NCBI RefSeq assembly: GCF_016950255.1
Contig: NZ_JACGFN010000001.1
Span: 1,116,001 to 1,180,000, forward strand
Source of the DNA: Pectobacterium brasiliense
Lineage (GTDB): Bacteria > Pseudomonadota > Gammaproteobacteria > Enterobacterales > Enterobacteriaceae
Direction: 5' to 3'
DNA length: 64,000 bases
How positions within the stretch are numbered: position 1 is the stretch's first letter; every line of letters begins with the position of its first letter. Shown here piece after piece: positions 17,318 to 26,328 of the stretch. The notes beneath the pieces were generated by a model. The model was not told where the DNA came from, made no database searches, and was given only the letters and a program-made list of their open reading frames with translations. A program made the position numbers and the translations under genes.

Positions 17318-19453
17318 TTGTTCACCTTCGCCCCAGGAATTCGCCGCTATGTGTATAACAGCAGTTGGCTGTATACCATTCGCATCCTTATTGCACTGAG
17401 TGGTGCGGCGGCAGTTCCCTGGTGGCTGGGTCAGCCAACATCGACAATCCCCGTCACGCTTGGCGTCGTCGCGGCCGCCCTCACCGACCTCGACGATCGC
17501 CTCACCGGGCGTCTGCGTAATTTGTTCATTACGCTGGCCTGTTTCTTTGTCGCTTCCGTCTCGATCGAACTGCTTTTCCCCCACCCCTGGCTATTTGGTC
17601 TTGGTCTGGCAGTATCGACCTGCGGCTTTATTCTGCTCGGCGCATTAGGGCAACGCTATGCAACCATCGCATTCGGCGCGCTGCTGATCGCGATTTACAC
17701 CATGCTAGGCATATCCCTTTACGACAACTGGTATCAACAGCCCATCATGCTGCTGATCGGGGCCTCCTGGTACAATCTGCTGACGCTATTCGGCCATCTG
17801 ATTTTCCCCATTCGCCCGTTGCAGGACAACCTCGCGCAGTGTTATCAGCAGTTGGCCCGCTATCTGGATGCCAAAGCCAACCTCTTCGATCCCGATATTG
17901 AGGAAGAAACCGACAAGCCCCTCATTGACGTCGCGATGGCAAACAGCCAGCTGGTTGCGACGCTCAATCAGACCAAGTCATCGCTGTTAACGCGCCTGCG
18001 TGGCGATCGCGGCCAGCGTGGAACGCGTCAAACGCTGCACTACTATTTCGTCGCGCAGGATATTCACGAACGGGCCAGTTCGTCGCATGTTTACTATCCG
18101 CAACTGCGTGAGAAACTGCGTTATAGCGACGTCCTATTTCGCTTTCAGCGCCTGCTGAGTATGCAGGCCAAAGCCTGTCAGCAACTGTCGCAATCCATTC
18201 TGCTGCACCAAAAATATCAGCATGACGGCCGTATTGAGCGGGCTTTCATACATCTTGAATCCGCTATTGCGCGTATCGTTGCCAACAACATGGCGGATGC
18301 CTCGCAAATTAAGGCACTCACTTATCTATTAAATAATTTACGCGCTATTGATGCCCAGTTAGCGACTATCGAATCCGAACAGGCCATTGAGCAAGAGAAC
18401 AACCCAGAAAACACGCTGGCAGACGACAAAATCATGGGGTGGAGCGACATTCGCTTACGCATTAGCCGCCACCTGACGCCGCAGTCAGCACTGTTTCGTC
18501 ATGCCATCCGTATGTCCGTGCTGCTCTGCAGCGGCTACGCATTAATTCAGATAACGGGCTTGCAGCACGGTTACTGGATTCTGCTCACCAGCCTGTTTGT
18601 TTGTCAGCCCAACTATAACGCCACTCGGCGGCGGCTGACGTTGAGAATCATCGGGACATTGACCGGTATTTTGCTCGGTTTACCCATCCTGTACTTCGTT
18701 CCTTCGCTGGAAGGACAGCTAACGTTGATCGTTATTAGCGGCGTACTATTTTTCGCCTTTCGCAACGTGCAGTACGCCCACGCGACCATGTTTATTACGC
18801 TGCTTGTCCTGCTCTGTTTCAACCTGTTGGGTGAAGGCTTTGAGGTTGCGGTGCCACGCATCATTGATACGCTACTCGGGTGTGCCATCGCATGGGCGGC
18901 GGTGAGTTTTATTTGGCCGGATTGGCGCTTTCGCGGTCTGCCAACCGTCATCAATAAGACATTGGACGCCAACTGCCGTTATCTTGATGCGATCATGGTT
19001 CAATATTATCAGGGGAAAGATAATAGCCTGCCTTATCGTATTGCCCGCCGCGATGCGCATAACTGTGATGCCGAACTGGCATCCGTTGTATCGAATATGT
19101 CTTCAGAGCCTCATGCGACCAGAAGTAAGCTGGACAGCGCATTCCGCTTTATGTGCCTGAATCATACGTTACTAAGCTATATTTCAACGCTCGGCGCACA
19201 CCGCGGGAAAATTACCTCAACGGAAACGCTGCAATTGCTGGATGATGCCGTTTGTCATGTTGATGATGCGCTACACTGTAGCGAAGAGGAAAGTTTGCGT
19301 ATCAATCAGGGATTGAAAACCATTACCGCCAGTCTTCAATCCCTTTCACCCGAGTCAGACAGTAAAGAATCATTAATTATTCAGCAAGTCGGCCTGCTGA
19401 TCGGTCTCTTACCTGAACTCGTACAGCTAAAAAATGACATGATGACACAGTGA
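17318..19453 (+). CDS. yccS: FUSC family inner membrane protein YccS
   Basis: 711 residues if the start is the TTG at 17318, which has AAGGA exactly 7 bp upstream and aligns with the E. coli N terminus (RRYVYNSSWLYTIRI). A longer in-frame reading from 17216 lies inside yccF and is rejected. FUSC (fusaric acid/aromatic-acid efflux-like) architecture: a block of N-terminal helices (about 15-190), a soluble domain, a second block of helices (about 390-520) and a soluble C terminus. Substrate unknown; no periplasmic adaptor gene is adjacent. Confidence 0.93.
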   Translation: MFTFAPGIRRYVYNSSWLYTIRILIALSGAAAVPWWLGQPTSTIPVTLGVVAAALTDLDDRLTGRLRNLFITLACFFVASVSIELLFPHPWLFGLGLAVSTCGFILLGALGQRYATIAFGALLIAIYTMLGISLYDNWYQQPIMLLIGASWYNLLTLFGHLIFPIRPLQDNLAQCYQQLARYLDAKANLFDPDIEEETDKPLIDVAMANSQLVATLNQTKSSLLTRLRGDRGQRGTRQTLHYYFVAQDIHERASSSHVYYPQLREKLRYSDVLFRFQRLLSMQAKACQQLSQSILLHQKYQHDGRIERAFIHLESAIARIVANNMADASQIKALTYLLNNLRAIDAQLATIESEQAIEQENNPENTLADDKIMGWSDIRLRISRHLTPQSALFRHAIRMSVLLCSGYALIQITGLQHGYWILLTSLFVCQPNYNATRRRLTLRIIGTLTGILLGLPILYFVPSLEGQLTLIVISGVLFFAFRNVQYAHATMFITLLVLLCFNLLGEGFEVAVPRIIDTLLGCAIAWAAVSFIWPDWRFRGLPTVINKTLDANCRYLDAIMVQYYQGKDNSLPYRIARRDAHNCDAELASVVSNMSSEPHATRSKLDSAFRFMCLNHTLLSYISTLGAHRGKITSTETLQLLDDAVCHVDDALHCSEEESLRINQGLKTITASLQSLSPESDSKESLIIQQVGLLIGLLPELVQLKNDMMTQ

Positions 19454-19467
19454 AATAGACACATCCC

Positions 19468-20088
19468 TTAGTGCTTTGGCCCTTTGGAGACCGCATTGTT
19501 TTTATACCATTCCAACAGTTCATTGCGGATACCGCGAGGGAGTGCCGCCTGATGTGTGCCACAAATGGCACCAGCAAGCGCCAATAGCACGTTAACACTC
19601 AGATTAGCGCGAACCTTCCGCAACTCGAGATAGCTGTTTTTCGCACCGTAATGCTGTAATTCATCGACATTCTTGATCCCTGCTTTCCACAGCAGCCGTT
19701 CGATATCGTGATTAAGATTCGGAAGATCCTTTAACCGCCCGTTGGTACTTCTGACTGCTTTATCATACTGCGCCCCGCCCAACGCCAGATGGGCGAAATA
19801 CAATAGCTGATCAGCTTCTTGCCATAATGCTTCATCGACAAGAAAGTAATTCAACGGAACGGGCATACCGCGCTTGGTATAAATCAGATTAGGCATATCA
19901 CGCTGCTGAAAATATTTTTCATCCTTCTTACTGGCGCGAAGATAAAGTTCCCCCTCCGACACCAGTCCAAAAATCGTTTTATTTGCTGCGATGCTGTAGC
20001 CACCAAATTGGGAACGCGAAGTGATGTCCCCCAAAGATGAAAAAGACTGCTGAGATTGCAAAATCCTTTTTTTGCATAATTGCTTCAT
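19468..20088 (-). CDS. tfoX: TfoX/Sxy family DNA transformation regulator
   Basis: 206 residues from the ATG at 20088 (AAGGA with 8-bp spacing); longer in-frame starts lack a ribosome site. N-terminal TfoX_N domain (FGGYSIAANKTIFGLVSEGELYLRA) and C-terminal TfoX_C helix-hairpin-helix (RLKDLPNLNHDIERLLWKAGI). Sxy works with CRP at CRP-S promoters to induce competence genes. Position divergent from sulA and convergent with yccS matches E. coli. Confidence 0.95.
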   Translation of the reverse strand: MKQLCKKRILQSQQSFSSLGDITSRSQFGGYSIAANKTIFGLVSEGELYLRASKKDEKYFQQRDMPNLIYTKRGMPVPLNYFLVDEALWQEADQLLYFAHLALGGAQYDKAVRSTNGRLKDLPNLNHDIERLLWKAGIKNVDELQHYGAKNSYLELRKVRANLSVNVLLALAGAICGTHQAALPRGIRNELLEWYKNNAVSKGPKH

Positions 20089-20270
20089 TGCCATAATCCT
20101 TAGTATTGAAATGATCTCGTCCTGAACAATCCAAAATATCTGTAGCAGGAACAAATAATTAACCACAGCCCCGATGCGGCTTCAAACAGTAAATGTGTTT
20201 ACTGTCTCTTGCATAAGGAATATGCGAAGCGCTTTCAAAAAATCAGGTTGATTTTCACGCACACAGCATA

Positions 20271-20290
20271 TACTGTATGTTCATACAGTA
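20271..20290. promoter_or_regulatory. LexA operator (SOS box) of sulA
   Basis: A perfect 20-bp palindromic-type site TACTGTATGT / TCATACAGTA with the CTG-N10-CAG core, centred 31 bp upstream of the sulA start codon. Close to the E. coli consensus, so tight LexA repression is expected. Confidence 0.95.
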
Positions 20291-20311
20291 ACACTATGGG
20301 TAGAACTCATT

Positions 20312-20818
20312 ATGCGTACGCAATCAATCCGCTCTCACAACATCGAGCCGTCATCATTTTCTGCAAATCAACACGCTGCGGAGCCCTCGGTTGCCACAGG
20401 TGGAATTATCAGCGAAATCGTGTACAACGCCGATCAGCCCATAGTCACACACCTGTTATTACCGCTCTTACAGCAGTTAGGCACGCAGTCTCGTTGGCTG
20501 TTATGGCTTTCACCGCAGCAAAAATTGAGCCGCCCTTGGGTCCAGCAATCTGGGCTGCCGCTGGATAAAATGGTGCAACTCCACCACATCAATCCGCTGT
20601 TTACCGTTGATGCCATGGAAAGAGCCTTGCTGACAGGGAATTACAGCGCTGTTTTATGCTGGTTACCGCACGAATTGACGGAAGAAGAGAAGGTTCGGTT
20701 ACGGCACGCCGCACAGGCAGGAAATACGTATGGCTTTATTATGCGGCCAGAAAGTGCTGGCGCTGACGCCTATAGACTGTTTCCTAGCCTTAAAATTCAT
20801 TCGACATTGTATCATTAA
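20312..20818 (+). CDS. sulA: SOS-induced cell division inhibitor SulA
   Basis: 168 residues. SulA binds FtsZ and blocks polymerisation during the SOS response; it is degraded by Lon. The block [19 protein letters not shown] is shown in part and ends in QQKLSR; the C terminus is LKIHSTLYH, close to the E. coli KIHSNLYH Lon-recognition tail. Start ATG at 20312 follows the LexA box; a longer frame start upstream would overlap the operator. Confidence 0.96.
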   Translation: MRTQSIRSHNIEPSSFSANQHAAEPSVATGGIISEIVYNADQPIVTHLLLPLLQQLGTQSRWLLWLSPQQKLSRPWVQQSGLPLDKMVQLHHINPLFTVDAMERALLTGNYSAVLCWLPHELTEEEKVRLRHAAQAGNTYGFIMRPESAGADAYRLFPSLKIHSTLYH

Positions 20819-20868
20819 GTAAATTAAGAATTTTCTCAGCCCATTCAGGTTATATGTCTTGTCGATCG

Positions 20869-20897
20869 CCGCAGAGCGGTATTCTGCGGGCTTTTTG
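20869..20897 (+). terminator. Terminator after sulA
   Basis: Arms CCGCAGA (20869-20875) and TCTGCGG (20883-20889) followed by GCTTTTTGG, about 50 bp after sulA. Confidence 0.8.
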
Positions 20898-21006
20898 GAT
20901 ATATTTGATACAGCTAAAAGGCGTAAGATCTGTCAAAAGCATCTACTATTTGTTAGCAAGTATGTATGAATCGTGCGATTTTCTTATGACGCAAATCACA
21001 TCATAC

Positions 21007-21034
21007 TTGTAACTTTCTCATCACGTTGTAGACT
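21007..21034 (+). promoter_or_regulatory. ompA promoter
   Basis: -35 TTGTAA (21007-21012), 16-bp spacer, -10 TAGACT (21029-21034); the segment GTTGTAGACTTTA is the same as in the E. coli ompA promoter. It leaves a long untranslated leader of about 140 nt, which in E. coli stabilises the mRNA and is the target of the small RNA MicA. The leader end GGATGATAATGAGGCGTAAA is also E. coli-like. Confidence 0.85.
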
Positions 21035-21180
21035 TTAACTCGCTGGAGTTGCTCTTTTATAACGTCAGTTGACTGACAGTGAGTCATAAATAAGGGCAAA
21101 GTCTCCGACCAAAGGATTTTAACCAAAGGTTTATTAGCCCTCCGGGTTAATTGCCGATTTGGATGATAATGAGGCGTAAA

Positions 21181-22266
21181 ATGAAAAAAACAGCTATCGC
21201 AGTTGCAGTGGCACTGGCTAGCTTCGCGACCGTCGCGCAAGCAGCTCCTAAAGACAATACCTGGTACACCGGTGGTAAACTGGGTGTGTCTCAATTCCAC
21301 GATACTGGTTTCTACGGTAATGGTTACACCGGTATCAATAACAACCCGATCAAAAGCAAGTTAGGCGCTGGTGCGTTTGTTGGTTATCAAGCCAACCCGT
21401 ACCTGGGCTTTGAACTGGGCTATGACTGGCTGGGCCGCATGAAGTATGCAGGTTCTACTGCTAACGCAGCAGACAGCGCGAGCTTCAAAGCACAGGGCAT
21501 CCAACTGGCTGCTAAACTGAGCTACCCAGTTCTGCCTGATCTGGACGTTTATAGCCGTCTGGGTGGTATGGTATGGCGCGCAGACAGCCACGCGGCTATC
21601 GGCGGCGGCGACATCAACAACGACGACACTGGCGTTTCTCCGCTGGCTGCAGTTGGTGTTGAATACGCTATCGACAAAAACTGGGCTGCACGTGTTGACT
21701 ACCAATGGGTAAGCAACATTGGTGATGCTGGTACCGTTGGTGCCCGTCCAGACAACCTGCTGATGAGCGTTGGCCTGTCTTACCGTTTCGGCCAGGATGA
21801 CCGCGTAGCACCAGTTGTTGCTCCGGCTCCAACTCCAGCTCCGGCTCCAGTTGTTGAAACCAAGCGTTTCACGCTGAAATCTGACGTCCTGTTCAACTTC
21901 AACAAAGCAACGCTGAAAGCAGAAGGCCAGCAATCTCTGGATCAACTGTACACCCAGCTGAGCTCTCTGGATCCGAAAGACGGTTCCGTTGTTGTTCTGG
22001 GCTTCACTGACCGTTTAGGTTCAGAGCAATACAACCAAGGCCTGTCTGAAAAACGTGCACAGAGCGTAGTTGATTACCTGGTTGCTAAAGGTATCCCTGC
22101 GAACAAAGTCTCTGCTCGTGGCCTGGGTAAATCTCAACCAGTTACCGGTTCTACCTGTGACAACGTGAAGCCTCGTGCTGCGCTGATCGACTGCCTGGCA
22201 CCGGATCGTCGCGTAGAGATCGAAGTTAAAGGCATCAAAGACGTTGTAACTCAGCCTCAGGCTTAA
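21181..22266 (+). CDS. ompA: Outer membrane protein A
   Basis: 361 residues. Signal peptide of 21 residues ending AQA, then an eight-stranded beta-barrel (to about residue 195), a Pro-Ala-rich linker ([11 protein letters not shown]) and the periplasmic OmpA-like peptidoglycan-binding domain ([37 protein letters not shown]). Structural porin linking outer membrane to peptidoglycan. Codon use is strongly biased as expected of a very highly expressed gene. Start fixed by the conserved [13 protein letters not shown] and the leader; the frame upstream to 21151 is leader sequence. Confidence 0.98.
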   Translation: MKKTAIAVAVALASFATVAQAAPKDNTWYTGGKLGVSQFHDTGFYGNGYTGINNNPIKSKLGAGAFVGYQANPYLGFELGYDWLGRMKYAGSTANAADSASFKAQGIQLAAKLSYPVLPDLDVYSRLGGMVWRADSHAAIGGGDINNDDTGVSPLAAVGVEYAIDKNWAARVDYQWVSNIGDAGTVGARPDNLLMSVGLSYRFGQDDRVAPVVAPAPTPAPAPVVETKRFTLKSDVLFNFNKATLKAEGQQSLDQLYTQLSSLDPKDGSVVVLGFTDRLGSEQYNQGLSEKRAQSVVDYLVAKGIPANKVSARGLGKSQPVTGSTCDNVKPRAALIDCLAPDRRVEIEVKGIKDVVTQPQA

Positions 22267-22275
22267 GTTATTAAC

Positions 22276-22307
22276 GAAAAAAACCTCGCTCCGGCGAGGT
22301 TTTTTTT
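22276..22307 (+). terminator. Terminator of ompA
   Basis: AACCTCGC-TCCG-GCGAGGTT stem followed by a run of T residues, 14 bp after the ompA stop. Confidence 0.95.
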
Positions 22308-22335
22308 ATGATGTGTATCCTTGTCCGTCACCCTG

Positions 22336-22380
22336 TGGGCCGTTGCTCCGCAACGTTGAAAAACGCTCCCTGCGTTTTTT
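22336..22380. repeat. Double-hairpin element with bidirectional terminator form
   Basis: A first small hairpin CGTTG-CTCCG-CAACG (about 22341-22355) is followed by AAAAACGC-TCCCT-GCGTTTTT (22359-22379). The second gives a T-tract on both strands, so it can end both the ompA and the matP transcripts. Confidence 0.6.
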
Positions 22381-22418
22381 ATGCATGTTTGTCAGCGCAA
22401 TAAATGACAAAAAACAGA

Positions 22419-22877
22419 TCACGTCTCGTCTTTATTCAGAATGGCTTTAAGATCCTGTTTAAGCAGCGACATCTGGCTTGCATATTTTTCTTTGTGCTCG
22501 GCGTCTTCGATTAACTGCACAATCGTTTCTGATAAGGTCACTCCACGTCTCTGAGCGAGAGCCGCAAGGCGCTGCCAGACCAGGAATTCCAGATCGATCG
22601 ATTTCTTGCGAGTATGCTGGTGCTCTGCGTTGAAATGGCGTTTACGCCGTGCACGAATCGTTTGCTTCATCCGGTTTTCTAAAGAGGGATTCATACATTG
22701 TGCAATCCACTCCAGCACTTTTACCGGCTGATTTTCCATTTTAAGCAATGCCTGTACAGCGTCATCCGCAGCGCTTTGTTCGAGAAAACGCGTAATCTCT
22801 TCTCCCTCACGATGCTTCTTCACCAGGTATTTCCATTTCCACCCGCACTCAAGATTTTCTAGTTGTTGATATTTCAT
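22419..22877 (-). CDS. matP: Macrodomain Ter protein
   Basis: 152 residues. MatP binds matS sites in the Ter region, condenses the Ter macrodomain and links it to the divisome. N-terminal four-helix bundle ([20 protein letters not shown]), the [20 protein letters not shown] basic DNA-binding region, and the ribbon-helix-helix ([19 protein letters not shown]). Its presence between ompA and the Lon-like gene is the usual enterobacterial order. No perfect matS site was found in the window. Confidence 0.97.
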   Translation of the reverse strand: MKYQQLENLECGWKWKYLVKKHREGEEITRFLEQSAADDAVQALLKMENQPVKVLEWIAQCMNPSLENRMKQTIRARRKRHFNAEHQHTRKKSIDLEFLVWQRLAALAQRRGVTLSETIVQLIEDAEHKEKYASQMSLLKQDLKAILNKDET

Positions 22878-23057
22878 ATTAAATTCTTCAGTGACCGCGT
22901 AACGTGACTTTCAGCATAACAGTTTTCCCTGATTTTGACCGCTTTCTGGCAGCTTTCTGACAGCTTTTAAGATGATTAGCCAAACGTGGTCTGAGCTTCA
23001 ACGTATGAAAGATGACGGAGAGATGACTCTCCTTATGCGAAGTCTAGATTATTCTTG

Positions 23058-23063
23058 TATAAT
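23058..23063 (+). promoter_or_regulatory. Putative -10 element of the Lon-like protease gene
   Basis: A perfect TATAAT lies at 23058-23063. It overlaps the most upstream possible TTG start (23055), which argues that translation starts further down, at the TTG at 23097. No good -35 hexamer at 17 bp upstream was seen, so confidence is moderate. Confidence 0.5.
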
Positions 23064-23096
23064 CACGCTTTTCCTTCAGACGATTACATTGATACT

Positions 23097-24824
23097 TTGA
23101 CCAGTAACCGACTCTCATGGCAGCATTTACTGCCCAATAATACGCCTTATCAAACGCTATTCACTCAGGCAGCTCAACTTGCTCCTGCTGAATTCTCCGC
23201 TATTCAGTCGCGTCTGGCAGACAGTCTGACGCTCTTTTGCCACCCTCGTTCCCCTTCCCGCTTTATGCTGTTGAAAGCGCAAGAGAATGATGAATATATG
23301 GCATTGATCGCCCGTGCGCTAAGCGCCATCTGGCCAGACTCCGGGGCGATACATGGCAGTAAATATATCATTGAGGGTCGTCATATCCGGGTCGAACCCG
23401 CCACACAGCCTGCAGATAATTTTGCCGCACAGCAGTTCTGTGGCTATCAGGAATGGATTGAGCCTGAACAACTCTTCGGCTGCGTACGCAGTTTTCACGA
23501 TGAAATCACGCTGCACCCAGGGCTGATTCATCAGCTTAACGGCGGCACGTTGATCCTATCAGCCAGAGCGCTGCTGGCTCAGCCGTTGATGTGGCTACGC
23601 CTGAAGCAGATTATGGCTGAAGGCATTTATCGTTGGCAGTCACCAGACGAGCGCAAGCCACTTCCTGTTGATGTGCCACCTATGCCGCTTGATATTCGCC
23701 TGATCATTCTCGGTGACCGTGAAAGTCTGGCAGATATTCATGATATGGAGCCGGAATTAGGCGAACACGCTATTTACGGCGAGTTCGAAGCGCAATTGCA
23801 GTTGATTGAAACGGATGACATGGCGCGCTGGTGTTCCTACATCAACGCACTATGTAGCGAAAATCAACTACCGTTGCTGGACGCCGATGCCTGGCCGGCA
23901 TTAGTGAACGTTGCAATACGCTACAGCGGCGATCAGGGTAATTTGCCATTATGCCCACGCTGGCTAATTAGCCAGTTAAAATATGCATCGCTATACGCCA
24001 GAGATGGTCAAATCACGGAGCAGGCGCTGGTTGACGCCGTTGCCGCTCGCCAATGGCGTGAAGGCTACCTTCGTGAACGTATGCAGGATGAAATAGAATT
24101 AGGCCAAATCCTGATCGAAACGGAAGGCGAAGTCGTCGGTCAGATCAATGGGCTTTCCGTACTGGAATTCCCTGGCTATCCCGTTGCCTTTGGCGAGCCG
24201 ACACGTATCAGCTGCGTGGTTCACGCTGGCGACGGTGAATTCACCGACGTTGAACGCAAAGCCGAACTTGCTGGCAATTTACACGCCAAGGGGATGATGA
24301 TTATGCAGGCGTTCCTGATTACGGAACTGGAGCTTGATCAACAACTGCCTTTCTCGGCGTCCATGGTCTTCGAGCAGTCGTACAGCGAAGTCGATGGCGA
24401 CAGCGCCTCACTGGCGGAGCTGTGCGCGCTGGTTAGCGCCCTCTCCTTGCGGCCAATCAATCAGCAGTTCGCTGTGACCGGCTCCGTCGATCAATTTGGT
24501 CACGTGCAACCCATTGGCGGCGTGAATGAGAAAATTGAAGGTTTCTTTGAGGTCTGCCAGCGTCGTGGATTGACGGGAACACAGGGCGTGATTTTACCTG
24601 CGGCTAATTTACGTCATCTCTGTTTACAGGAAGATGTCGTTGAAGCGGTACGCGAAGGGAAATTCCATCTTTTCCCGGTAGAAACGGCGCCGGAAGCGTT
24701 GTCATTATTGACCAATTGCGCTTATGACGATGAACAGCAGCCAAACCTGCTGTCCGCCATTCGTGAGCGAATTGGGCAACTGACACCGCAAGAACGTAGA
24801 CGTTTCCCTTGGTTTTTCCGTTAA
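23097..24824 (+). CDS. ycbZ: Lon-related protease (YcbZ/LonH family)
   Basis: 575 residues from the TTG at 23097, where LTSNRLSWQHLLP aligns with the E. coli start (MTITKLAWRDLVP); neither this nor the upstream TTG (23055) has a clear ribosome site. Divergent N-terminal AAA-like region without an obvious Walker A, then the Lon-type proteolytic domain with the Ser-Lys dyad: Ser436 in DGDSASLAEL and Lys479 in GVNEKIEGF (numbering from the chosen start). Predicted ATP-independent or weakly ATP-binding protease; physiological substrates unknown. Sits between matP and fabA as in E. coli. Confidence 0.92.
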   Translation: MTSNRLSWQHLLPNNTPYQTLFTQAAQLAPAEFSAIQSRLADSLTLFCHPRSPSRFMLLKAQENDEYMALIARALSAIWPDSGAIHGSKYIIEGRHIRVEPATQPADNFAAQQFCGYQEWIEPEQLFGCVRSFHDEITLHPGLIHQLNGGTLILSARALLAQPLMWLRLKQIMAEGIYRWQSPDERKPLPVDVPPMPLDIRLIILGDRESLADIHDMEPELGEHAIYGEFEAQLQLIETDDMARWCSYINALCSENQLPLLDADAWPALVNVAIRYSGDQGNLPLCPRWLISQLKYASLYARDGQITEQALVDAVAARQWREGYLRERMQDEIELGQILIETEGEVVGQINGLSVLEFPGYPVAFGEPTRISCVVHAGDGEFTDVERKAELAGNLHAKGMMIMQAFLITELELDQQLPFSASMVFEQSYSEVDGDSASLAELCALVSALSLRPINQQFAVTGSVDQFGHVQPIGGVNEKIEGFFEVCQRRGLTGTQGVILPAANLRHLCLQEDVVEAVREGKFHLFPVETAPEALSLLTNCAYDDEQQPNLLSAIRERIGQLTPQERRRFPWFFR

Positions 24825-24827
24825 ACC

Positions 24828-24844
24828 AACTGGTTCAACCAGAC
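24828..24844. promoter_or_regulatory. FadR operator upstream of fabA
   Basis: AACTGGTTCAACCAGAC matches the FadR 17-bp operator form (ACTGGT-N3-ACCAG core, compare fadBA ATCTGGTACGACCAGAT). It immediately follows the ycbZ stop codon and lies upstream of fabA, where FadR acts as an activator in E. coli. Confidence 0.8.
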
Positions 24845-24859
24845 GCAACAGACTTGCCC

Positions 24860-24877
24860 AGCGTACAGGTGTACGCT
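24860..24877. promoter_or_regulatory. FabR operator upstream of fabA
   Basis: Perfect 18-bp palindrome AGCGTACAGG/TGTACGCT-type (AGCGTACA-GG-TGTACGCT). This is the FabR motif known at fabA and fabB in enterobacteria; FabR represses unsaturated fatty-acid synthesis in response to the acyl-ACP/CoA pool. It lies 16 bp downstream of the FadR site and 38 bp before the fabA start. Confidence 0.88.
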
Positions 24878-24915
24878 AATCTGCGTGCTTCATTAAAACA
24901 AGGCTTACAGAGACC

Positions 24916-25434
24916 ATGGTAGATAAACGCGAATCCTATACAAAAGAAGACCTCCTTGCCTCCAGTCGTGGCGAACTGTTCGGCCCGAACGGCCCTCAGT
25001 TGCCTGCCCCTAACATGCTCATGATGGACCGCGTCGTTAAAATGACGGAAGACGGCGGTAAATATGGCAAAGGCTATGTGGAAGCCGAATTGGATATCAC
25101 GCCTGACCTGTGGTTCTTCGGTTGCCATTTCATCGGCGATCCGGTGATGCCAGGTTGCCTCGGTCTGGATGCCATGTGGCAATTGGTCGGCTTCTATCTG
25201 GGCTGGCTGGGTGGCGAAGGCAAAGGCCGCGCGCTCGGCGTGGGTGAAGTTAAATTCACCGGACAGGTGCTGCCAACAGCGAAGAAAGTGACCTATCGCA
25301 TTCACTTTAAACGTGTGATCAATCGCCGTTTGGTGATGGGGATTGCTGATGGCGAAGTGCTGGTTGACGGTCATCAGATCTATACCGCTGACGAGCTGAA
25401 AGTCGGTCTGTTCAAAGACACCAGCGCTTTCTAA
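24916..25434 (+). CDS. fabA: 3-hydroxydecanoyl-ACP dehydratase/isomerase
   Basis: 172 residues, same as E. coli. Dehydrates 3-hydroxydecanoyl-ACP and isomerises trans-2 to cis-3-decenoyl-ACP, the branch point to unsaturated fatty acids. Active-site His71 ([14 protein letters not shown]) and Asp85 ([10 protein letters not shown]) are present at the E. coli positions. Promoter region has tandem FadR and FabR sites. Confidence 0.98.
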   Translation: MVDKRESYTKEDLLASSRGELFGPNGPQLPAPNMLMMDRVVKMTEDGGKYGKGYVEAELDITPDLWFFGCHFIGDPVMPGCLGLDAMWQLVGFYLGWLGGEGKGRALGVGEVKFTGQVLPTAKKVTYRIHFKRVINRRLVMGIADGEVLVDGHQIYTADELKVGLFKDTSAF

Positions 25435-25449
25435 GCATCAGATAGCACT

Positions 25450-25474
25450 GCGGGCGAAAAACCTTTCGCCCGCG
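25450..25474 (+). terminator. Hairpin after fabA
   Basis: Perfect 10-bp arms GCGGGCGAAA / TTTCGCCCGC with an AACC loop, 15 bp after the fabA stop. The tail (GTTATCCATTTATTTC) is only moderately T-rich. Confidence 0.65.
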
Positions 25475-25528
25475 TTATCCATTTATTTCTCCGACATTAT
25501 CTCACCACCGCTTAAACCACTCGCCCTA

Positions 25529-26182
25529 CTATGATGGACTTTTCAGTTCATTGGTGATCGACTGCCGTACATCTTGTGGTATCTTCAATTCGGTCGCTAA
25601 CGCATCCAGATAGCTTTTCTCCATGAAGTGATCGACATCAATGACCGCGCAGCTCAAGAAGTAGACTTCAAGCGCCTCTTCCTCATTTTTCACATCTTTC
25701 GCCAGCAAAATTGGATCAAGCGGTTGTTCTATGGCTTCCTGCACCCAGCGCTGCGCTTCACTGCCCAGTTGCAGCTGCTGAATATTCTCATCAATACGCT
25801 GTTTCTCAGTCGCATCAATATGGCCGTCACTTTTTGCAGCAAAAACCAGAGCCTGGATCAGACGACGGGCACGAATATTGTCGCCCGAGGACTGAGTACC
25901 AAACTGCGGATCGTCCTGATGCGTATCGCGAACGCGTTTTTTGTACTGGTTCCACAACACCACGCCCGCCGCGGCACTACCGCCAATAATCAACGCATTT
26001 TTACCCAACGACCCCATGATTTTCCGCGTGGACTTATTCGATAACAAGACGCCCGCCAAACCGCCCAGCGCAGCAGGCTTTAGCATATCGCCCAAATTGC
26101 CGTTTTTCCCCCCTTGATGCTGATTTCCCTGCTTGCTACCGGAGCCCAATAAGCCCTGAATCTGTTGCAGCCAATTATTCAT
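25529..26182 (-). CDS. yebE: YebE family protein (DUF533, TerB-like)
   Basis: 217 residues from the ATG at 26182 (MNNWLQQIQGLLG, aligning with E. coli MANWLNQLQSLLG; the ATG two codons upstream abuts the ribosome site). One hydrophobic segment (about 57-82, rich in Gly/Ala) and a C-terminal TerB-like helical domain (ALVFAAKSDGHIDATEKQRI with acidic residues that may bind metal). Inner-membrane protein of the Cpx regulon in E. coli; function unknown. Convergent with fabA. Confidence 0.9.
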   Translation of the reverse strand: MNNWLQQIQGLLGSGSKQGNQHQGGKNGNLGDMLKPAALGGLAGVLLSNKSTRKIMGSLGKNALIIGGSAAAGVVLWNQYKKRVRDTHQDDPQFGTQSSGDNIRARRLIQALVFAAKSDGHIDATEKQRIDENIQQLQLGSEAQRWVQEAIEQPLDPILLAKDVKNEEEALEVYFLSCAVIDVDHFMEKSYLDALATELKIPQDVRQSITNELKSPS

Positions 26183-26328
26183 TTTCATTCCTCAAGGAAA
26201 AGTGACATCACTGATGGTGTTGTCACCCATAGTAATGGTGCGGAAGGCGTTTGTTTGTCAGATTGTGTATAGCAATGAAAAGTATGGACCGCGCTTTCTC
26301 TACGGTCCATCTGGCTATGCAGGAAGCG

